Assembly: GCA_035456265.1 (NCBI GenBank)
Contig: DATIDP010000148.1
Span: 1-30,548 of the forward strand
Reading direction: 5' to 3'
DNA length: 30,548 nucleotides
DNA from: DASUPK01 sp035456265
Lineage (GTDB): Bacteria; Actinomycetota; Thermoleophilia; Solirubrobacterales; 70-9
Shown piece by piece: positions 1 to 7,834 of the stretch. The translations under genes were made by a program, and so were the position numbers. Within the stretch, counting starts at the first letter, position 1, and each line of letters opens with the position of its first letter. The notes under the pieces are model-generated. The model made no database searches. It saw only the letters and a list, made by a program, of their open reading frames with translations, and had not been told where the DNA came from.

Positions 1-476
1 AGGCGGCGCGCCGCCTCGATGTAGACGTCGGGCGCGGGCTTGCCGGCACCGACCTCCTCCGAGGAGACCGTCACCCGGAAGCAATCGGCGATTCCGGCCT
101 GGTCCAGGACGAGATCGATGACGTGGCGGTTGGAGGATGAGGCGAGACCGAGCGGCGACTCGGCGGCCAGGGCCCTGACGGACTCGACCGCTCCGGGCAG
201 CAGCGGCAGGCGCTCGCGGTAGAGATCGGCGACCCGGTCGGCGACCTCGGCGGAGATCCGCTGGGGCTCCATGTCGACACCCAGCCGGTCGTGGACGTAT
301 CGCGACCACTCGACCGAGCTCATTCCCATCATGTCCCGCTGCGCCTCCTCGTGCCACCGCCCGCCGTTCTCCTCGGTGAAGCGCCGGCGGACCTCGTCCC
401 AGACGGCTTCCGAGTCGACCAGCACGCCGTCCAGGTCGAAGACGACCGCGTCGATGCCGTCGTCCAGCGGGCTCAC
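1..476 (-). CDS. HAD-family phosphatase (partial, C-terminus outside the window)
   Basis: The gene starts with GTG at 476 directly after the ileS stop codon (477-479), with no gap, so it is the distal gene of the ileS transcript. About 158 residues are visible. Motif I is clear near residues 11-20 (VVFDLDGVLVDSE, with Asp14 and Asp16 as nucleophile and acid/base). A motif II Ser in an LASSSN context follows, then a motif III Lys in a GAGKPAPDVY context. These are the marks of the HAD subfamily IA (phosphoglycolate phosphatase / beta-phosphoglucomutase-like) with an alpha-helical cap. The substrate cannot be told from the sequence. The end, including motif IV, lies beyond position 1. The family call is secure; a specific enzyme name would be a guess. 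Confidence 0.88.
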   Translation of the reverse strand, partial: MSPLDDGIDAVVFDLDGVLVDSEAVWDEVRRRFTEENGGRWHEEAQRDMMGMSSVEWSRYVHDRLGVDMEPQRISAEVADRVADLYRERLPLLPGAVESVRALAAESPLGLASSSNRHVIDLVLDQAGIADCFRVTVSSEEVGAGKPAPDVYIEAARR

Positions 477-3400
477 TCAGGCCTTGGTCACGGCGATCCG
501 CAGCTCGCGGCCCTCGATGGTGGCCGTCTCGCCCGCGCCGTCCGCGCCGTAGTCGACGGAGGTCGCCAGGGTCTCGCCCGCGATGTAGGACTCGTGTGCG
601 CGCGCCGCGTCGAGCAGCTCGTCGTCGCCGCCGAGCTCGAGCGAGATCCGGTCGGAGACGTCGAGGCCGGCCTGCTTGCGGGCCTCCTGAACCGCCCTGA
701 CGACCTCGCGCGCCAGCCCCTCGCGGCGAAGCTCGTCGTCCAGGTCGAGCTCGAGGGCGACGGCGTGGCCGGCCTCGGCCTCCACCTGGTACCCCTCGAG
801 CGGCTCCATGACGAGGTTGATGTCGTCGGCAGTGAGCGTGTGCTCCTTGCCGTCGATCGCGATGCCGACCTCGGCGCCCGCCTCCAGCTGCTCCGCGACC
901 CCGCCTGCATCGAGCGCCTCGACCGCAGCGGCCACCTGCGGCATGTTCTTGCCGAAGCGCGGGCCGAGCGAGCGGTAGTTCGGCTTCACCCGGTAGGAGA
1001 CGAGCTCCGCCTCTGAGTGGACGAAGTCCAGCGCCTTGACGTTGAGCTCCGAGGCGACCACGTCGTCGAGCCGCTCGATCGCCTCACGCTCGGCATTCGA
1101 GGCGACGACGACGGCCTTGCGGAGGGGTTGGCGGAGCTTCACCTTCGCCTGCGCGCGGGCGGCGCGGCCGAGCTCGATGGTGCGCCTGACGGCGTCCATG
1201 CCGGCCTCGAGCTGAGCGTCGACGAGCCCCTCGTCGAACTCGGGGTAGTCGCAGAGGTGGATCGAGTCGGGGTCCGGGTTGGTCCACTCCGCGACCGGCT
1301 TCTCAAGGCCGGTCTCCTCGCCGAAGAGCAGGTTGGCGTAGACCTCCTCGGCGATGAAGGGCGTGAGGGGCGCCAGCAGCTTCGCCGTCTCGCCGAGGCA
1401 GAAGCGCAGGGTCTCGAGGGCCGCGAGGTCCCCGTCCCAGAAGCGGCGGCGGTTGAGCCTCACGTACCAGTTGGAGAGCTCCTCGGTGTACTCCGAGATC
1501 GCGCGCGCGGCGTGGGTGCAGTCGAAGCCCACCATCTGCTCGCGCACCTCGGCGATCGTGCGCTGGAGCCGGGAGACCGCCCAGCGGTCGAGCTCGGTGA
1601 CCTCCGCGGCATCCCCCTTCGCCCACCTCGGGACATACGGGAGCTCGCCGGTCTCGAGGCCGGAGGCGTTCGCGTAGGTCACCCAGAAGGCATAGGTATT
1701 CCAGAGGGTGAGCAGGAACTGGCGCACAGCCTCGCCGACCGTCTCCACCGAGAACCGATAGCCCTCCCAGGGCTCCTTCGAGGCGAAGTAGTACCAGCGG
1801 AACGCATCGGCGCCGAAGCGGTCGATCACCTCCCAGGGCTCGACGACGTTGCCGCGGCTCTTCGACATCTTCTGACCATCCGGGTCGAGGATCAGGCCGA
1901 GACAGACGACGTTGCGAAAGCTCGAGATCCCGAAGAGGAGGACCGCCTCGGCATGCAGCGTGTAGAACCAGCCGCGGGTCTGGTCGATCGCCTCGCAGAT
2001 GAAGTCGGCGGGGAAGCGCTCCTCGAACAGCTCCTCGTTCTCGAACGGGTAGTGGTACTGGGCCCAGGGCATGGACCCCGAGTCGAACCAGGTGTCGATC
2101 ACCGAGAGGACGCGACGCATCGTGCCGTCGCAGCCTTCCCGCTCGCAGGCCCAGCTGACTTCGTCGATGTAGGGGCGATGGAGATCGTCCGGAACCCCGC
2201 CGGCGCGCTCGCGGATGTCGGCGATCGAGCCGGCGCAGAAGCGTTCGCCGCAGTCCTCGGCATCGCACTGCCAGATCGGCAGCGGCGTTCCCCAGTAGCG
2301 GTCGCGGGAGAGGGCCCAGTCGACGTTGCCCTCGAGCCACTTGCCGAAGCGACCGTGCTTGATGTGCTCCGGATGCCAGCCGATCTCCTCGTTGGCGGCC
2401 AGCATCTGGTCGCGGACCTCGGTGGTCTTCACGTACCAGCTCGCCTTCGCGTAGTAGAGGAGCGGGGTGTCGCAGCGCCAGCAGTGGGGATAGGCGTGCA
2501 GGTAGGTCTCGGCCCGGAGCAGCCTGCCCTTCGCCTCGAGCGCCTTGATGATGTCCGGGTCGGCCTCCTTGACGAAGCGGCCGGCGAAGTCGGTGATCCG
2601 CTCGTCGAAGCGACCGCGATCGTCGACGGGATTCTGGAGCTTGATCCCGTACTGCTCGCCGAGCCGGAAGTCGTCCTCGCCGAAGGCGATCGCGGTATGG
2701 ACGAGCCCCGTTCCCTCGTCGGTGGTGACGAAGTCGGCGAGCAGGACGGTGTGCCCCCGTGGGCCGTAGTCGGTGATGTAGTCAAAGGGGGGCTCGTACC
2801 CGGTTCCGGCCAGGGCCGCGCCAGGGAAGTGGGCGAGCACCTCGGCGTCCTCGCCGAGAACGTGCTCGACCCTCTCCCGGGCCAGGACGAAGACCTCGTC
2901 GCCGAGGCGAGCGCGCGCGTACTCGATCTCGGGGCCGGCGGCGACCGCGGCGTTGCTGATCAGCGTCCAGGGGGTGGTCGTCCAGACGAGGAGCTGGTCG
3001 CCGGGCTCCAGCGGAGACTCGGGGATCTGGTGGCTCGGAGCGGGCTGTCGGATCGGGAGCTTCACGTACACGCTCGGGTCCTCGACGTCGTGGTAGCCGA
3101 GGGCGACCTCGTGCGAGGAGAGCGCGGTACCGTCGCGCGGGCAGTACGGGACGACCTTGTATGCCTCGTAGAGGCGGCCGTCGTCCCACATCCGGCGCAG
3201 CGCCCACCAGACCGACTCGATGTACTCGTTGGTCATCGTCACGTAGGGGTCGTCGAGATCGATCCAGTGACCGATCCGCTCGGTCAGGCGGGTCCACTCC
3301 TCGACGTAGCGGAAGACGGATTCGCGGCAGCGCTCGTTGAACTCGGCGATTCCGTAGTCCTCGATCTCCTCCTTCGAGGCGATCCCGAGCTCGCGCTCGA

Positions 3401-3692
3401 CCTCGAGCTCGACCGGCAGGCCGTGGCAGTCCCAGCCGGCCTTGCGCGGGACCCGGTTGCCGGCCATCGTCCGGAAGCGCGGGTAGATGTCCTTGAAGAC
3501 GCGGGATAGAACGTGGCCCGCGTGGGGTCGGCCGTTCGCCGTGGGCGGGCCGTCGTAGAAGCCCCAGAGCGGAGCGGACTCCCGGTTCGTGAGCGAGCGG
3601 CGGAAGACGTCGCGCTCGCGCCAGCGCTCCAGGATCCGCTCCTCGAGCTCGGGGAACGACTGCTTCGGGTCGACTGGGCGGAATCCGGCCAT
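477..3692 (-). CDS. ileS: Isoleucine--tRNA ligase, type 2 (eukaryote-like)
   Basis: It charges tRNA-Ile in the cytoplasm. The 1071-residue length suits the long IleRS type found in actinobacteria. The class I HIGH signature is HAGH at residues 57-60 and the KMSKS loop is exact at 608-612 (codons around 1857-1871). Between them lies the CP1 editing domain with a TTTPWTL segment, and after KMSKS comes the anticodon-binding helical domain. The start ATG at 3692 gives the expected N-terminus (helix, then the FYDGPPTANG strand). The sequence resembles the eukaryote-like type (IleS2), which in other bacteria tolerates mupirocin; that property is known of the family and only inferred here. The gene lies 18 nt after the VOC gene and abuts the HAD gene. 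No T-box leader was found. Confidence 0.97.
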   Translation of the reverse strand: MAGFRPVDPKQSFPELEERILERWRERDVFRRSLTNRESAPLWGFYDGPPTANGRPHAGHVLSRVFKDIYPRFRTMAGNRVPRKAGWDCHGLPVELEVERELGIASKEEIEDYGIAEFNERCRESVFRYVEEWTRLTERIGHWIDLDDPYVTMTNEYIESVWWALRRMWDDGRLYEAYKVVPYCPRDGTALSSHEVALGYHDVEDPSVYVKLPIRQPAPSHQIPESPLEPGDQLLVWTTTPWTLISNAAVAAGPEIEYARARLGDEVFVLARERVEHVLGEDAEVLAHFPGAALAGTGYEPPFDYITDYGPRGHTVLLADFVTTDEGTGLVHTAIAFGEDDFRLGEQYGIKLQNPVDDRGRFDERITDFAGRFVKEADPDIIKALEAKGRLLRAETYLHAYPHCWRCDTPLLYYAKASWYVKTTEVRDQMLAANEEIGWHPEHIKHGRFGKWLEGNVDWALSRDRYWGTPLPIWQCDAEDCGERFCAGSIADIRERAGGVPDDLHRPYIDEVSWACEREGCDGTMRRVLSVIDTWFDSGSMPWAQYHYPFENEELFEERFPADFICEAIDQTRGWFYTLHAEAVLLFGISSFRNVVCLGLILDPDGQKMSKSRGNVVEPWEVIDRFGADAFRWYYFASKEPWEGYRFSVETVGEAVRQFLLTLWNTYAFWVTYANASGLETGELPYVPRWAKGDAAEVTELDRWAVSRLQRTIAEVREQMVGFDCTHAARAISEYTEELSNWYVRLNRRRFWDGDLAALETLRFCLGETAKLLAPLTPFIAEEVYANLLFGEETGLEKPVAEWTNPDPDSIHLCDYPEFDEGLVDAQLEAGMDAVRRTIELGRAARAQAKVKLRQPLRKAVVVASNAEREAIERLDDVVASELNVKALDFVHSEAELVSYRVKPNYRSLGPRFGKNMPQVAAAVEALDAGGVAEQLEAGAEVGIAIDGKEHTLTADDINLVMEPLEGYQVEAEAGHAVALELDLDDELRREGLAREVVRAVQEARKQAGLDVSDRISLELGGDDELLDAARAHESYIAGETLATSVDYGADGAGETATIEGRELRIAVTKA

Positions 3693-3710
3693 GGGGCCGG
3701 ATTCTGGCAG

Positions 3711-4136
3711 TCAGTCCTCGGGGATCGTCAGCGCACCGTTCTCCTCGATCGTCCAGCGCGGGTGGTGGGCGACCTCCCAGGGGTGACCGTCGGGGTCGAT
3801 GAAGACGCCCGAGTAGCCGCCCCAGAAGGTCTCGGCGGGCTCGCGGCCGATCGTCGCGCCAGCCTTGCGCGCCTCCTCGATCACCTGGTCGACCTCCTCG
3901 GTCGAACGGGTGTTGTAGGCGAGGGTCACCCCGCCCCAGCCGGGCGAGTCGGTGACGGCGCTGTCCTCGGCGAGCTTGTCGCGGCCCCAGAGCGCGACGA
4001 CCATGCAGCCCGTCTGGAAGAAGGCGACGTCATCGCCTTCCTCGGCGCCGGTCTTCCAGCCGAGCGCCTCGTAGAAGCGTCGTGCGCGGTCGAGGTCCGA
4101 GATGCCGAGGGTGATGAGGCTGAGTCGCAGGTCCAT
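3711..4136 (-). CDS. VOC (glyoxalase/bleomycin-resistance fold) protein
   Basis: A 141-residue single-gene vicinal oxygen chelate protein. It shows the usual paired beta-alpha-beta-beta-beta modules: a first half starting with LITLGISDLDRARRFYEAL and a second half ending with FIDPDGHPWEVAHHP, a strand typical of this superfamily. It belongs to the small glyoxalase-like VOC group often annotated as lactoylglutathione-lyase-like, and no substrate can be assigned. It precedes ileS by 18 nt on the same strand, so the two are probably co-transcribed. A divergent AraC-type regulator begins 93 nt upstream, a common pairing in which the regulator may control the VOC gene. Confidence 0.88.
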   Translation of the reverse strand: MDLRLSLITLGISDLDRARRFYEALGWKTGAEEGDDVAFFQTGCMVVALWGRDKLAEDSAVTDSPGWGGVTLAYNTRSTEEVDQVIEEARKAGATIGREPAETFWGGYSGVFIDPDGHPWEVAHHPRWTIEENGALTIPED

Positions 4137-4229
4137 TCGCGGGCTCCCTTCCGATCTTGGTTCGCGCCGACGCTACCCGGCCATCACCCGCCTGCCTTGA
4201 AGATTTCGGACGTTCGCTAGGTTCAAAGC
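4137..4229. promoter_or_regulatory. Divergent intergenic region between VOC/ileS and the AraC-type regulator
   Basis: This 93-nt gap must carry the start signals for two divergent units: VOC-ileS-HAD to the left and the AraC-type gene to the right. I see no clear consensus -35/-10 pair or long inverted repeat, so exact promoters are not assigned. It is the most likely place for binding by the neighbouring AraC-type protein. Confidence 0.3.
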
Positions 4230-4961
4230 GTGAGCCTCTATCGCGAGCTCGCTCCATCGCCCGAGCTGCATGGGCTGGCCGCCTGCCGTTGGCTGCGAGT
4301 CGTGCCGGAGGGCTCACCCTCCACGACGCTCGTGCTACCGGACGGCTGTGTGGACCTGATCTGGCGGAACGGCGAGCTGGTGATCGCCGGCCCGGACCGC
4401 AGCGCGAACCCGACTCGCCTCAGCGCCGGTCAGAGGATCCTCGGACTGCGGCTGCGTCCGGGGGTGGCAGGCGCGGTGCTCGGTCTGCCGGCGAGCGAGG
4501 TGCTCGACGAGCGCCACCCACTCGAGGACGTGCTCGGCCGAGTGGCGGCCGTGCTGGCGGAGCGAATCAGCGATGACGGTGAGGAGGCGGTGTTCGGCCA
4601 CCTGGAGGGGCTGGTGAGCTCGCGCCTCCGGGACGCCGGGCCCGACCCGCTGGTCCTGGCCGCGACGCGCCGCCTCGGCTTCGCGGGGAGCCGTGTGGAC
4701 TCGCTCGCCGACGCCCTCGGGATCAGCGACCGGCAGCTCCGGCGACGTTTCCACGGCGCCGTGGGGTACGGCCCCAAGACGCTCGACCGCGTCCTTCGCT
4801 TCCGCCGCTTCGTCTCGCAGGCACCGGCGGTGGCCTCCGGGGAGGTCGATCTGGCCCGCCTCGCCGCCGATCTCGGCTACGCCGACCAATCCCACCTGAC
4901 CCGGGACTGCGTGAGGCTCTCCGGGATGACGCCGGGAGGCTTCGCCCAGCGGCGGTACTGA
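4230..4961 (+). CDS. AraC-family transcriptional regulator
   Basis: A 243-residue DNA-binding regulator with a GTG start. The C-terminal half carries the two helix-turn-helix units of the AraC/XylS family. The first lies around residues 154-172 (DSLADALGISDRQLRRRF). The second lies around 208-238 (LAADLGYADQSHLTRD), ending in the family hallmark GMTPGGF. The N-terminal half (LPDGCVDLIWRNGELVIAGP and on) matches the DUF6597-type sensor domain of such regulators, not the arabinose cupin; that assignment is from memory. It is divergent from the VOC gene, the likeliest target. Its ligand is unknown. Confidence 0.92.
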   Translation: MSLYRELAPSPELHGLAACRWLRVVPEGSPSTTLVLPDGCVDLIWRNGELVIAGPDRSANPTRLSAGQRILGLRLRPGVAGAVLGLPASEVLDERHPLEDVLGRVAAVLAERISDDGEEAVFGHLEGLVSSRLRDAGPDPLVLAATRRLGFAGSRVDSLADALGISDRQLRRRFHGAVGYGPKTLDRVLRFRRFVSQAPAVASGEVDLARLAADLGYADQSHLTRDCVRLSGMTPGGFAQRRY

Positions 4962-5009
4962 GCCCCCGAAGCGGGTTTCAGACACCCACGTGGCGAGCAC
5001 CATTCGCGT

Positions 5010-5237
5010 ATGACAATCGGCACCTCCCTTTTCCTCATCGCCGTCGGCGCGATCCTGCGCTACGCAGTCAAGGACGAGTGGAAGGCGGTGGACGTCCCGA
5101 CGGTCGGCCTGATCCTGATGATCGTCGGCGCCTTCGGCCTGATCCTCGGCCTCTACCTCACGTTCGTCCGTGGCCGTCCCGATCCCACGCTGGGCGAGGA
5201 CGACGACGTGGTGGTGCGGCGGCGAACCCGCTACTAG
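5010..5237 (+). CDS. Small two-helix membrane protein, DUF6458-like
   Basis: A 75-residue protein with two hydrophobic segments (about residues 4-20 and 30-52) joined by a short charged loop with Lys-Asp-Glu residues. A polar tail rich in Asp then Arg (DDDVVVRRRTRY) follows. Short actinobacterial proteins of this layout are annotated DUF6458; no function is known. The ATG at 5010 is the only sensible start. Its stop codon overlaps by 4 nt with the stop of the convergent MarR gene, which argues that both reading frames are real. Confidence 0.75.
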   Translation: MTIGTSLFLIAVGAILRYAVKDEWKAVDVPTVGLILMIVGAFGLILGLYLTFVRGRPDPTLGEDDDVVVRRRTRY

Positions 5238-5686
5238 GCGGCTCGATCGAGCTTGCGGCAGAGGTCCGCGAGCTGGCGCTTCTCGGCCTCGTCCAGCACC
5301 CCGAACGCCTCGCGCACCCGCTCCGCATGCGCCGGGAAGGCGTGGGTGACGAGGTTGTAGCCCGCCTGAGTCAACGCCACGGCCACCGCCCGGCGGTCGC
5401 TCTCCAGACGGCTGCGGCTGACGAAGCCGCGGTTCTCCAAGGTGTCCAGAACCTCGGTGGCGGTCGCCTTGGAGGCGCCGAGCCGGCGGCGCATGGTCCG
5501 CAGCTCGAGGCGGCCGCCGGCGCTGGTCAGCAGGACCAGCATCGTGAATCCGGTCGCAGAGACGCCGATCCTCTCGAGGTCCGCGGCGAGCCGCCGGGTC
5601 AGGTTGGCCTCGGCCCGCACCAGCGCCTCGAGGGCACGATGAGCGAGCGGATCGATGGGGCGAAGGGGCGTCGCCTCGTCGGTCAC
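5234..5686 (-). CDS. MarR-family transcriptional regulator
   Basis: A 150-residue winged-helix regulator with a GTG start. The core runs from about residue 43 to 110. A helix (SATGFTMLVLL) is followed by the recognition region (LRTMRRRLGASKATATEVLDTLENRGFV) and the wing with the conserved SRLESDRRAVAVALTQAG segment, whose D-x-R motif is diagnostic of MarR. N- and C-terminal helices would form the dimer interface. It is convergent with the DUF6458-like gene and divergent from the lipoprotein gene 46 nt away. By family habit it would repress itself or the divergent gene, but this is inference. Confidence 0.93.
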   Translation of the reverse strand: MTDEATPLRPIDPLAHRALEALVRAEANLTRRLAADLERIGVSATGFTMLVLLTSAGGRLELRTMRRRLGASKATATEVLDTLENRGFVSRSRLESDRRAVAVALTQAGYNLVTHAFPAHAERVREAFGVLDEAEKRQLADLCRKLDRAA

Positions 5687-5714
5687 GGCTGATCAAGTTA
5701 TGGCCCGCGGCGGA

Positions 5715-5724
5715 CGTACGTACG
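5715..5724. promoter_or_regulatory. Short perfect palindrome between marR-type gene and lipoprotein gene
   Basis: The sequence CGTACGTACG is a perfect 10-bp palindrome inside the 46-nt gap between the two divergent starts (5686 and 5733). Its place fits a MarR operator, but MarR sites are usually longer and such a short GC-rich palindrome could be chance. Confidence 0.22.
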
Positions 5725-5732
5725 ATCGGGGT

Positions 5733-6200
5733 GTGCTCAAGCGAGTCGCCGCCGCGCTTCTGACCGCAGCGATCGTCCTGATCGCCGGCTGCGGTAACAG
5801 CCAGGACGACCAGGCGCCCGCCGTCTGCCTGGTCGGAAACGAGGCCTACCTCAAGGCTCTCCAGCGGGCCCCCGCATCCGTCCTGCTTGGAGGCACCACC
5901 CCGATCTCCGACTGCCTCGTCCCGCAGCAGGAGGCCGGACAGCTGGCCAGCATCGGCCAGGAAATGATCGTCGCGGCGACCAAGCTCAACGCGCAGGCCC
6001 GCCGGGATCCGGGCGGTGCCGCGTCGGTCCAGCTCGGCTACCTGATCGGAGCGGTCAGCAAGGGCGCCGACCCGATCCACACCGACCTGGTCAGGCGCCT
6101 CAACGCGTCCGCCCGCTTCAGCGAGTCCGGCGGGACGCTGTCGGCAAGCTTCGAGCGCGCCTTCGGTCGGGGCTACGCGGCCGGCCAGCGCTCCGGCTAG
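5733..6200 (+). CDS. Predicted lipoprotein of unknown function
   Basis: A 155-residue protein with a GTG start. Residues 1-20 form a type II signal peptide: Lys3/Arg4, a hydrophobic core (VAAALLTAAIVLIAGC) and lipobox Cys20. The mature protein would be anchored on the outer face of the membrane. The rest is mostly helical with no family I recognise; two further Cys (in AVCLVG and SDCLVP) could pair. An upstream in-frame ATG at 5700 would add 11 residues before the signal peptide, so I prefer 5733. It sits between the divergent MarR gene and fumC (15 nt to the fumC start), so it may share a transcript with fumC. Confidence 0.75.
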   Translation: MLKRVAAALLTAAIVLIAGCGNSQDDQAPAVCLVGNEAYLKALQRAPASVLLGGTTPISDCLVPQQEAGQLASIGQEMIVAATKLNAQARRDPGGAASVQLGYLIGAVSKGADPIHTDLVRRLNASARFSESGGTLSASFERAFGRGYAAGQRSG

Positions 6201-6215
6201 GTAGCCTCCGGGACA

Positions 6216-7541
6216 ATGGAGGCCAGGACGACCGAACAGCTCTGGGGCGGCGAGACCACGAAGGCCGTTAAGAACTTTCAGATCTCCGGGCACCCGATCC
6301 CCGCGCCGGTGATCCACTGGCTCGGGCGGATCAAGGCAGCCGCAGCGCGCGCCAACGCCGAGCTCGACAATCTCGACGCGGACCTCGCCGAGCGGATCGC
6401 GAAGGCCGGCGACGAGGTCGCCAACGGCGAGCACGACGAGCAGTTCCCCATCGACGTCTTCCAGACCGGCTCCGGCACCTCTTCGAACATGAACGCGAAC
6501 GAGGTGATCGCCGAGCTCGCCGGCGACGAGGCCCATCCCAACGATCACGTGAACATGGGCCAGTCCTCCAACGACGTCTTCCCCTCCGCGGTCCACCTCG
6601 CCGCGCTGGGCGAGGTCCACTCGGACCTGCTGCCGGCGCTCGACGAATTGCGCGCATCGCTCGAGCGAAAGGCCGACGAGTTCGCCGATCTCGTCAAGGC
6701 CGGCCGAACCCACCTGATGGACGCGGTGCCGGTGACCCTGGGTCAGGAGTTCTCCGGGTACGCAGCCCAGGTTCGCCTCGGCGCGGACCGCGTCCGCTCC
6801 ACGCTCGGCCGCGTCGGTCAGATCCCGCTCGGCGGGACGGCCACCGGGACCGGGCTCAACACCCATCCCGAGTTCGCGGCGAAGGTTCGCGAGAAGCTCA
6901 GCGCCGACACCGGCCTCGACATCTCGGAGCCCGCCGATCCCTTCGAGGCACAGGGCAACCGCGACGCGCTCGTGGAGCTCTCGGGCGCTCTCAAGACCGT
7001 CGCCGTCTCCCTGCTCAAGATCGCCAACGACCTGGCGCTGATGGGCTCCGGCCCCCGAGCCGGCCTGGCCGAGATCGTCCTGCCCGAGCTGCAGAAGGGC
7101 TCCTCGATCAGGCCCGGCAAGGTCAATCCGGTCGTCCCGGAGGTCGTGATCCAGGTCGCCGATCAGGTGATCGGCAACGACGCCGCGATCACCATGGCCG
7201 GGAGCCAGGGCCAGTTCGAGCTCAACGTGCGGGTGCCGCTGATCGCTCGCAATCTGCTCGACTCGATCAAGCTGCTCGCCGCCGCCTCGCGGACGCTCGA
7301 CGAGAAGTGCGTCAGCGGGATCGAGCCGAACGAGGAGATGCTGGAGCGCCACGCCGAGGCGACCCTCGCCACCGCCACCGCCCTCAATCCGCACATCGGC
7401 TACGACCGGGCGACCGAGATCGTCAAGGAGGCGCACGCCTCCGGGCGGCCGCTGCGCGAGGTCGCGCGCGAGATGGGCGTCGAGGAGGACGTCCTCGAGC
7501 AGGCGCTCGACCATCGCAAGATGGCTCGCCCGCACGACTGA
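6216..7541 (+). CDS. fumC: Class II fumarate hydratase (fumarase C)
   Basis: It interconverts fumarate and L-malate in the TCA cycle. The 441-residue protein has the class II order: GSGTSSNMNANEVIA (about 86-100), GQSSNDVFPSAVH (about 113-125), GRTHLMDAVPVTLGQEFSGY (about 165-184), and the flexible SS-loop signature GSSIRPGKVNP near 293-303, whose second Ser is the catalytic base in the family. It is shorter at the N-terminus than E. coli or mycobacterial FumC by some 15-25 residues, but no upstream in-frame start fits. In the SS loop the almost invariant Met (GSSIMPGKVNP) is Arg, an ATG-to-AGG difference. Aspartate ammonia-lyase is a related alternative, but the residues around the active site favour fumarase. 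Confidence 0.93.
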   Translation: MEARTTEQLWGGETTKAVKNFQISGHPIPAPVIHWLGRIKAAAARANAELDNLDADLAERIAKAGDEVANGEHDEQFPIDVFQTGSGTSSNMNANEVIAELAGDEAHPNDHVNMGQSSNDVFPSAVHLAALGEVHSDLLPALDELRASLERKADEFADLVKAGRTHLMDAVPVTLGQEFSGYAAQVRLGADRVRSTLGRVGQIPLGGTATGTGLNTHPEFAAKVREKLSADTGLDISEPADPFEAQGNRDALVELSGALKTVAVSLLKIANDLALMGSGPRAGLAEIVLPELQKGSSIRPGKVNPVVPEVVIQVADQVIGNDAAITMAGSQGQFELNVRVPLIARNLLDSIKLLAAASRTLDEKCVSGIEPNEEMLERHAEATLATATALNPHIGYDRATEIVKEAHASGRPLREVAREMGVEEDVLEQALDHRKMARPHD

Positions 7542-7834
7542 GCCTCAGGGACTCAGCGCCGCTTCTTCTTCTTGGCCGCCGAGGCGGAGCGCTTGTGCGT
7601 CTTCCTCGGCAGGCAGCGCATCGGCTCTCGCGCGCGAGTCGGTTCGCCCGGTTCGGCGACGCCGGGGTCTGGTCCGAGCCCAGATCACGGCGATGCGGTC
7701 GGTACCGCCTTGCCTTTGCATCTCCCCCTTCGGATCATTTCGGGGAACTACGCCGGGCGGAGCGATGGGATTGGCCCGCAGGCGAGGCTGGTGGATGGTG
7801 GCGGAGTCGCCGGCGGGCGGCTCCGCCGTTTCGG
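7542..7834. other. Non-coding gap between convergent fumC and aldehyde dehydrogenase
   Basis: This 293-nt gap separates two convergent genes. I see no convincing gene. A 22-codon frame on the minus strand (7621-7553), starting ATG and ending in KKKKRR, is noted under findings. Near the right end a 7-bp GGCGGAG/CTCCGCC stem (7800-7827) could help end the aldehyde dehydrogenase transcript, but it lacks a T-run. Confidence 0.5.
7800..7827 (-). terminator. Possible terminator hairpin after the aldehyde dehydrogenase
   Basis: A GGCGGAG (7800-7806) and CTCCGCC (7821-7827) inverted repeat with a 14-nt GC-rich loop lies just after the minus-strand stop at 7835. No T-tract follows on the minus strand, so it is at best a weak or factor-assisted terminator. 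Confidence 0.3.

Noticed and set aside
1017..3509. 830-codon open frame on the plus strand opposite ileS
   Set aside because: It is the complementary shadow of ileS, rich in Arg/Leu/Gly/Val with no domain; the minus-strand frame has all IleRS motifs.
3693..4229. T-box leader for ileS
   Set aside because: The 18-nt gap before ileS is too short, and the gap before the VOC gene lacks the T-box TGGNACCGCG sequence.
4335..7535. 1066-codon minus-strand frame across the AraC, MarR, lipoprotein and fumC region
   Set aside because: It crosses several well-supported genes on both strands and has biased, domain-free composition, as expected in very GC-rich DNA.
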